Shown here piece by piece: positions 26,223-33,212 of a DNA stretch of 33,212 nucleotides. The notes under the pieces were generated by a model, which made no database searches, had not been told where the DNA came from, and saw nothing but the letters and a program-made list of their open reading frames with translations. Source of the stretch: Bigelowiella natans CCMP2755 (lineage: Eukaryota > Cercozoa > Chlorarachniophyceae); NCBI GenBank assembly GCA_000320545.1, contig ADNK01003478.1:1-33212 (forward strand), written 5' to 3'. Numbering within the stretch: position 1 is the first letter of the stretch; each line of letters begins with the position of its first letter. The position numbers and the translations under genes were made by a program.

Positions 26223-29200
26223 TCATATTTCCCTGCCAGCTCTCTGGTCAAACATGCGTAGCACTGGATTAAATATCAAAGGCTTTCGTCGATCCCTTCC
26301 CCTGACAGCTCTGAGGAAATTCACTCGCCCCGTAGTCGAAGTACTCTCCCTGGTACTTGAACCCTCAGTGGCCACACACACATCCACACAGCGCATCAGA
26401 GTGCGGAGTTGGTGTGAGAGCAGCATGTCCTTTTCCTCTCCATCATTCCTCCTTCCTCCTCCTCCTCCTCCTCCTCCTCCATCCTGGCTCTTCAAGGAGG
26501 ACGAAGCAGGATTTGCGGAAGCACAGTGGTGATTGACTTCAGCCTCAATGTGGGTTAAGAAGTTGCGATATGGTTTGGCCTTGGATAAGGCGAGAGCTTT
26601 AAGCGCACTCTTATGCGAGTATTTCTTTACAATATCAGGGAGCATGTTGGTTGCTACGTTCTCCATCATCCTGCTGCTACTACTACTACTACTACTACCG
26701 CCTAACCCCTTCAACACACCAACTACAAATCGTGGCTTGTCGCTGGGATACGTCACTGGAATGGCGACGACGAAACACACCTGCACACTTCCACTGTTAG
26801 CAGAGACAACGCCTTTTGCGTACATCTTGATGCCCTCGCGACTCAGTGGCGCAAATGAGCCTCTGAGCTTCTCAAATAGCCCGAGTGCGTCTGCTTCCGT
26901 GATGGGTGCCTGGAATTTGATCAGCTTAGAACGGATCATCGGGGGGGGAGGGCCGTTTTGGTTGTGGGTCTCTTGCTGCTGCATGCTCGGTGGAAGCTGC
27001 CATCTTATCAGCATCTTGATCTGTTTGCCTAGAGATATATGAGCTCTCACTCGGTTGCAAAGCCGCGATAGAACGCCCCGGAGATTCACAAGAGTGGGCC
27101 CTCTCGCTTTGTTATCATTGTTGTTATCATCCGTGCTAATGCTGCTGCGGTTGCTACTACTACTACACAGGGCTTGTACCCAGTCATAAGCTTTACTGCC
27201 AGGGTATGCTGCTACTACTGATGATGGTGGAGATGAGGATGATGACGATGATGCTGCACAAATGGGATTGCTATTCTCCGCGTCCTCCCCCCTTCCACTA
27301 TCATCACCTCCACTGCTGTTTGAGGGTTTTGGAAGCTCTGGAAAGAGGCCAGAAAGGATGGCTGAATCAAGCGCTCCGCTCTTTGTTTTCAACCAGGAAT
27401 AGACGACAACCCTGTCCTTCTTCTTAGAAGAGGAGGGAGAGGAGGAGGAGGATATCTCTGTTTCCCCTCCTCCTCCTCCTCCTCCTCCTCCTCCTCCTTC
27501 CCCTTCTTCTTCAGCTGCAAAGCTCAGAGCGAGCTGTTCTCCATGGCATGCAATATCCATCGATAGGATGATGATTCGTCTCTTTTTTCCTTCTTTTTCT
27601 CCTCCTCCTCCTCCTCCTCCTCCTCCTCCTCCTCTGCTATCATCTTTCTCTTGTTCCCTGCTGCCCTCTTCCACATCTTCCATCATCTCTCCCTCCTCCG
27701 GCTCCTCTCCTTCCTCCAATTCAGACCTCCTCATATCGTCCTCACCGCTGTCCAACACTCCCCCTCTCCGCTGCTTATTCGATGTTGATGACGGTGAGGT
27801 AGAAATGCCACTAGGGGTCATAGCAGCGACACGTAGCTGTTTCAATGGTTTGGTATATATGTGCATAAGGGATATGGCGGCTTTATAAAGGCGTGCAAGG
27901 GGGGCGGGCAGAACTGAAACGGGCTCTCCCTGCACCGAGAGGCCTTGGAACTCTGGCGGCAGCAGGTCTCGCACCATATGGCAATCCTGAACAAACATTA
28001 GGCCAACAACAACAACATGATGATGATGATGATGACGATGATGGAAAATAGCGTGATATCTTCGGATATAACTAAAGAATGTTTACGTCGCGACGAAGAA
28101 TGAAAATGAGACAAAAACCAGCAGCGACTTTATATCCATGAGCGTTTCAAGTTGCGGGTAGATATATAATCGGTTGCTGGTGGTATAAAAGAACTACCTG
28201 ATACAACTCTCGGATTTGCTGACCAAGCCCATCAAGAAACCTACGCTTTGCCGTATTCTCCTTACGAATGGCCTGGTTTTCCTCTCCCAGCTGCTTAAGC
28301 TCTCCAAGCAACTGCTTCCTTTTCCCCAATTCCGCTCTCAGAAGGGCAAGCTCCATCTCGTGGCTTTTCTTTTCGTAGCGTGACGCAGCTTCAGGGTCTT
28401 GAAGAAGGAACTCGTCCATGGAGAGGAGGTTGGTGGGCGCTTTGAACCGGAAAGCACGACAGCTAGCGATCAGTTTGCGTAAATGCGTCTGATGGAGGAT
28501 GATGATGATTAAACATTAATTTTGCCAAAAAGAGAGAAGAAGAAGAAAAATGTCAGCATGAAGAATAAACACTTTGAGGGAGGGGGGGCAAACCACCACA
28601 CATCGAGATACATCGCCACAACGGAGGCAGATGCAAGGAAAACGACGATCTGCTCAATGACTCTCGTATCACCACCATGACTGAAGAGAGAAAGAGAGGG
28701 GGGAGGGGTTAGGAAAATGTACTCGTTCGTATGCAAGACTCTGCAGGAAAAGGTTGAGATCATCCAGAGCTCGATTCTACGTTACGATAAATGATAGCGA
28801 TACAAATCATGATGAGGACAGAAGTTAATCAATGAGAGGGGGAGGAGGAGGAGGAGGAGGAGAAGAAGAAGAAGAAGAAGAAGAAGAAAAAGACATTCCT
28901 ATGATGATGCTGCTATGATCACCCATTCAATTACTACAAACATTCATTATCCTCGTCCTCATATTCATCATCATCTTCATAATTATTATTATTATTATTG
29001 TCGTTATATTCTCAGCAAAACCTTATCTTGAGTCGAATGTTTGACCTTCTCCGTAAGGAGAGTGAGGGTTCGATTGAGCTGCTTCAACTCCAAGAAATAC
29101 ATCATCGCCTCTGTTTCTTTCCTGTGTTGGGGGGGGGAGGTTTCAGGTCAATGAAAACTGGGAGCTTCGGAGAGCTCGACGAAATGTAAGACGTGTGTAA

Positions 29201-29722
29201 ATCCATGCACTTTGAAACATGAAAGTATTCGCACCCGACAGCATAAAAAGGAGCATTCTACGTACCTTTGGATCTTAGACGTTCGGTCTGATGCCATTCC
29301 CCAGGTTTTCGAGGATAGCGCATGCATATCATCAGCTTTTCGTTTGAGCTTCTGTATGAGCTGCTGGAAGGCTGGGATACTGTCCCGCTCTGGTACGCAT
29401 CAGCATCAACAAGTCAATCATCCATGTCGTCACATGTAGTGAGTTAGTAAGTGAGTCAGTGAGTCAGGAGGATTTCAAAAAGAACTAGACATTGGAAAGA
29501 AAGTCTTAGAAAACCCAAATTTCCGGGGTTTTTTTAAAATCAGACTGAAGCACGAAACGTTTTGCCACGAATTAAGAACGCATGGGGTGTGTATTTGTGG
29601 AAAAAATGAGGTTGTGAGGATGAGGCTGAAGAGCGATCTTTCATTCAGATTATAGCAGGTGCGTTTATTTGAACTATTTTGAGTATCTGCAGCAAGCCAC
29701 CTTTCGGGGCTGCAGCTGCCAT
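26223..29722 (-). CDS. THOC5: THO complex subunit 5
   Basis: THOC5 (Fms-interacting protein) is a structural subunit of the THO part of TREX, which couples transcription to nuclear mRNA export. Six exons (minus): 29701-29722, 29266-29389, 29022-29121, 28723-28776, 28198-28488, 26223-27986. Total 2355 nt, 784 aa plus TGA, all phases agree. Exon 1 codes only MAAAAPK plus one base. The intron before exon 2 carries a perfect TACTAAC branch sequence. Conserved features in order: YFLELKQLNRTLTLL; LDDLNLFLQSLAYER; LIASCRAFRFKAPTNLLSMD; a long coiled coil at about residues 130-190; LPAPLARLY at 223-231; YDWVQALC; AHISLGKQIKMLIRWQLP; HIEAEVNHH; LLSHQLRTL; and VRGRDRRKPL near 758-770. Two 11-residue Gly runs (about 316-326 and 361-371) and acidic and Ser-rich linkers come from (CTC)n repeats in the coding strand. 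These explain its greater length than human THOC5 (about 680 aa). Confidence 0.95.
26457..26478. repeat. (CTC)n repeat coding for a Gly tract in THOC5
   Basis: Within the last THOC5 exon; on the coding strand (GGA)n reads as poly-Gly because the frame places GGN first. Two longer copies are at about 27464-27497 and 27600-27635, and a (CTA)n coding for Ser is at about 26667-26699. Confidence 0.9.
28836..28889. repeat. (GGA)n(GAA)n purine tract
   Basis: In the THOC5 intron 28777-29021, which also holds a (CAT)n and an (ATT)n tract at 28960-29000. On the coding strand it becomes a long pyrimidine tract ahead of the exon starting at 28776. Confidence 0.9.
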
Positions 29723-30338
29723 CTTCCCTCAGTTAAGGATCCACGCAAGTGTCTGTGTCCTCTGCAGCGGGGAGGGCTGGAACTATGGCAACATCCCGTA
29801 GTCAAATGCCCTTGCGTTTCATTCTTGCGACAAATCCTTCTCGAGATTTCCCCAACCAAATGCATAAACTGAAAAAGACATCCTTATCATGGCTGCGACA
29901 TCATATAATCCACGACGCATGGGACCTGTTCGGCAGATGCTGAGAAACCCCAACACTTCTGGCCAGAACTAGAGTTTTGGCCTGCTTTTAGCCAAAAAAC
30001 TGTAGCATGCTTTCGGTGTTTGGAAACGATGATTGTCATGTTAGGAAACCTGGCCTGAAGTTTTCCTAGTTGTCAACAATGTGTAAAGTTCAAATGTGGT
30101 ATTAACATTGCGTCATGGTTTCAGAGTTGTCTCGAAGAGAAATTTGTCATAAGAATTCCAAACAATTCGATCAGGAAGCGCACAGTTTCTTTTAGCCGCC
30201 AGTATTATTTATTTTTCTTTCCCTATTTTTAAGATTTTTCACATGGATCGTTAGAACTGTTGTATTAAAAGTCATAGTTTTTAATATCTGCGACAAAAAA
30301 CAAATGGGGATTTAACTAAGAAATATCCTGTACCGCAG
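29723..30338. promoter_or_regulatory. Shared divergent promoter region of THOC5 and the ABCG gene
   Basis: The two genes point away from each other with about 600 bp between the THOC5 start codon and the first likely ABCG exon. The space must hold both promoters and 5' UTRs. No TATA box or initiator could be assigned. Coordinates are set by the gene models, not by a motif. Confidence 0.4.
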
Positions 30339-31045
30339 TGATACAGCTCGAGCATATCCGGTCGAAGCAGGTAATAGTCATCGGAATCATGGACAAACTT
30401 TCTAATAAACTACACTATTTTTTGAGACAACATTTCAGAAATCTCTATCTCTACACACATCCACTCATATAATAATGAGAATATTAGCATTTCGGCAGGA
30501 TAAAAACTGACACAGTTTGTTCACATTGCTGCCCGTACTCCTGGTCACGCTGTGAAGAAGAAGAAGAAGAAGGCACAAGAGTAGCGGGGCACCCATTTTC
30601 CCGCTAAACTGCAAGGTGACCACGCTCGTCTTTTCCCACCTTCCAATGGAAGAATGAATATTGCTGAGTTCTAGCATTCGTGCTATACAATGCACTATTC
30701 GAGAATGATTGGAGGCCGCTGCACATCAGAGATTTTCCCATAGACGACAAACAGCATGATACTGTTTTCGGGGAGAAATACTCCATCACGTCTCCTGATT
30801 TTATTTGTTTTACACGTACTTACAGGAGGGAGATAATGTACGGAAAAGCGGACCACCATCATGAGGATGATCCTGCTCAGCTTCTCCAGGAGAAAGAAAT
30901 GGCCAATCTGGCAGGAGCAGCATCAGGGGACTACTCCAGCAATGGAGGAAGAGGGCGGAGCTTCCATGATAGGGACGTCGAAGGGGGGATGCACATGGAT
31001 GGAATAGATGAGAAAGACTCCGATGGGTGTGTTGGTGTAAAATGT

Positions 31046-31080
<35 letters not shown>

Positions 31081-32567
31081 CATTTGTACGTTATTAGTTA
31101 AAATGTCCTCTGTACAGACGCTACGGCACCTTTTTCGATGAGGAGATCGATCAAATGACTCTGAAAGTACGAGGCCTCACTTATTACAGCCGAAGTAGCA
31201 CTTCTTGCCTCAACTCGGTAAAGGCAGATCATAATATGTTAATGAGTTTTGTGGAATTGGTGATGTTGCTCCGCCGCTGCTCGCATACCTACGATCGACA
31301 TAGCCAGATTCTATTAATTTTTTCATACAGCTGCTACTACTATCGTTCTTACTCTATAATTACTGCTATAATTTCACTACATTAAATCTGTTCTAATCAT
31401 CATCATCATCATCATCATAATCATCATCATCATTCACCAGTGTTTCGGGGGCGGGAATCCATCTCGGAAACTCCTCAAGAATATTAACGCCACCCTCAGG
31501 CCAAACCAAATGGTACCTTCTCTCCATCGTTAGCACTGCCATCATCGTCAATCATTGTTGCCAGCACCAAAAGTCATCATCGTCGTTTTCATTGATATTT
31601 TTGTCGCTATATTCCATCATGTAATGTGATTTGAATGTCCTTGTCAAGGTGGGGCTCATGGGTCCCTCTGGGGCGGGAAAGTCTACGTTTCTGAGGGTAC
31701 TGACAGGGAGAGCGGATGGAGTCATTGAGGTGAGTAAGTATGTCATCGTTATCATCCTGCATCATTATACATCACTTGTTGTCGTCAGCATCATTCCTCT
31801 CATCATTCTTCTCATCACCATCATCATCATCATCATCTTCATCATCAACATTATCGTCATCTTTCTTCGCCCTCAGGGAAAACTCGAATTAAACGGTCAA
31901 GATCTACGCGGCAAATGGGAACGTATGGCGATGATCTCCAAGTTTCTTCCTGCTGAAGACGTTCTGTACCAAGGCTTTACGCCGATGCAACTCCTATCGT
32001 AAGCAACCGACATCATTCCATTCATCATCATCAAAAACACCAGTAGCGACCGACAACAAAAACCAAATTCCATTGTAGTATCATCCGGCTCATCATTTTG
32101 TAGAATAATACTCGTTTTTGTGAGGATCACGATGGAAAATTTCTCGATTTCTCTATATTCAGCATCATCTTCATCTTCATGACGTGACAGTGGATCTCTC
32201 CCCCCCCCACCCCACCCCCCCCCCTCTTAATAGCTACGCTGCCTGCCTGAGACTAAGATGTAGCGAGGCGCAGAGACAACGACGAATTGGGCTGTTGATC
32301 CGTGAGCTCGGCCTGGAGAAATGCAAAAACACTGCTATTACCACCAGCAGCCACAGCTTGTCGACAGGAGAGCGAAAGCGCGTTATGATAGCTTTGGAGC
32401 TGCTCACAAATCCGAATTTCTTGCTGCTTGATGAGCCATGTTCAGGCTTAGACTCTAGGAATGCGGAGAATACGATGACGCTTCTCAGAGATATAGCACG
32501 GAATAAGCGTACAGTAGTGGTTTCCATCCATCAGCCCTCCATCAGTATATTTGAGAAGGTTAGATTA

Positions 32568-32601
<34 letters not shown>

Positions 32602-32999
32602 GATGATGATGAAGATGGTTATAGATAGTAGGTACGACAATAGCCTAGACACATTGATTGGACTTCAGATAATACATATGCATGAGGACAACCCACGCTA
32701 TTATCTCACATTGCCGATCAAGTCGATGATGGTTCTCTGAACAATTGAATTGTTGTGGCACAGCAAGTGAGAAATGCAAGCTATCAATGTTAATTGTACC
32801 AACTTGAGAACGTAATCATAAGTTAAATTACAACTACACTATTATTACTTTGTTTCACACACTACCACCCCTCGTTATATCAAACACATCATAGTTTGAC
32901 CTGGTGATATGGCTCAACAACGGCGACATGTGCTTCTATGGAAGTCCCAAGAAGCTTCGTGCGTATCTTAAGGACAAACTCAGTTCCCCTTGTGGGGAG
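30339..32999 (+). CDS. ABCG-type ABC transporter, N-terminal half, runs off right edge
   Basis: ATP-driven membrane exporter of the ABCG (White) family; the nucleotide-binding domain is complete or nearly so and the membrane part lies to the right. Firm exons: 31118-31217, 31441-31512, 31649-31729, 31877-31998, 32234-32558, 32895-32999. The preceding exon 30675-31026 joins in phase, and two small upstream segments (30339-30370, 30585-30615) are tentative. Motifs: KLLKNINATLRPNQM then GLMGPSGAGKSTFLRVL (Walker A), KLELNGQDL, Q-loop-side ISKFLPAEDVLYQGFTPMQL, signature LSTGERKRVMIALELL, Walker B NFLLLDEPCSGLDS, H-loop VVSIHQPS, and FDLVIWLNNGDMCFYGSPKK, which is typical of ABCG. The signature reads LSTGE instead of the common VSGGE, a conservative change. 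Start codon not certain; an in-frame ATG at 30838 follows a possible acceptor. Half- versus full-size transporter cannot be told. Confidence 0.95.
31049..31079. repeat. (GT)n microsatellite just after a splice donor
   Basis: Lies 20 nt inside the intron that begins GTGTGTTGG after ABCG exon 30675-31026. Long (CAT)n tracts at 31399-31433 and 31817-31850 lie upstream of the next acceptors. Confidence 0.95.
32568..32613. repeat. (GAT)n(GGT)n compound microsatellite
   Basis: Starts about 10 nt after the ABCG donor at 32559. It has the same unit order as the EMC2 intron repeat at 6271-6319. Confidence 0.9.
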
Positions 33000-33115
33000 G
33001 TAAGAGGAGGAGAGGAGTGGGAGGGGGGGAGAGACAGCTTGTATTAAAATAATAGCACTATCTTTAGCAACTATTTCTTGTACATTATTATCAATTGTGT
33101 GTGTGGGGGGGGAGG

Positions 33116-33146
<31 letters not shown>

Positions 33147-33212
33147 GAGGTTTGCTTACGGTGGTCTCTGCTGCTTCTCCTTCCCTCCCTCCCCAATTTT
33201 CCTCCACCTCCT
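33000..33212 (+). other. ABCG intron, incomplete
   Basis: Begins with a good donor (GAG/GTAAGAGG) and contains a (GA)n tract at about 33115-33146. No acceptor is reached before the window ends. Confidence 0.85.

Noticed and set aside
27568-27888. 106-codon plus-strand frame with Pro and Ser runs
   Set aside because: Antisense shadow of the THOC5 linker, where (CTC)n reads as Pro or Ser.
30465-30695. Minus-strand frame resembling a secreted protein with a Leu-rich signal
   Set aside because: The Leu run comes from a (GAA)n repeat read in antisense; no mature-protein features follow.

Overview
This window is nuclear DNA from an intron-rich eukaryote. Every gene I could confirm is cut into short exons by GT-AG introns, and the exon phases match at each junction. 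Four completed reading frames end in TGA, TAA or TAG as expected, so the standard genetic code applies. No operons, ribosome binding sites, plasmid or phage genes were seen. Introns and spacers are full of microsatellites and C/G runs. The gene set (EMC, THO complex, O-fucosyltransferase, ABCG transporter) fits a free-living protist or alga, but I cannot name the lineage from sequence alone.

Layout, left to right. 216-4384 (-): asparaginyl-tRNA synthetase, 14 exons visible, 3' end running off the left edge and the first exon not found. 5059-8179 (-): complete EMC2, 13 exons. 8180-12389: gene-free, with a two-copy tandem repeat, a tRNA-like fold and a palindrome-rich island. 12390-17803 (-): complete GDP-fucose O-fucosyltransferase family gene, 19 exons. 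17804-19324: gene-free. 19325-20281 (-) and 20537-21452 (-): two small multi-exon genes I cannot identify firmly. 22519-24897 (+): a 792-codon single-exon frame with a TFIIS-N-like N-terminus, preceded by coding-looking broken frames. 24898-26222: gene-free. 26223-29722 (-): complete THOC5, 6 exons. 30339-32999 (+): ABCG-type ABC transporter, N-terminal part through the nucleotide-binding domain, running off the right edge.

The genes are ordinary housekeeping and secretory-pathway genes without an obvious shared pathway. EMC2 and the O-fucosyltransferase act at or in the ER, THOC5 acts in mRNA export, and the TFIIS-N-like protein may be linked to transcription elongation. The most unusual points are microsatellites sitting directly on splice sites, two phase-forced GC-AG introns, the intronless 792-codon gene with its broken upstream frames, and four gene-free islands rich in short palindromes. 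I found no clear evidence of a new biological system.
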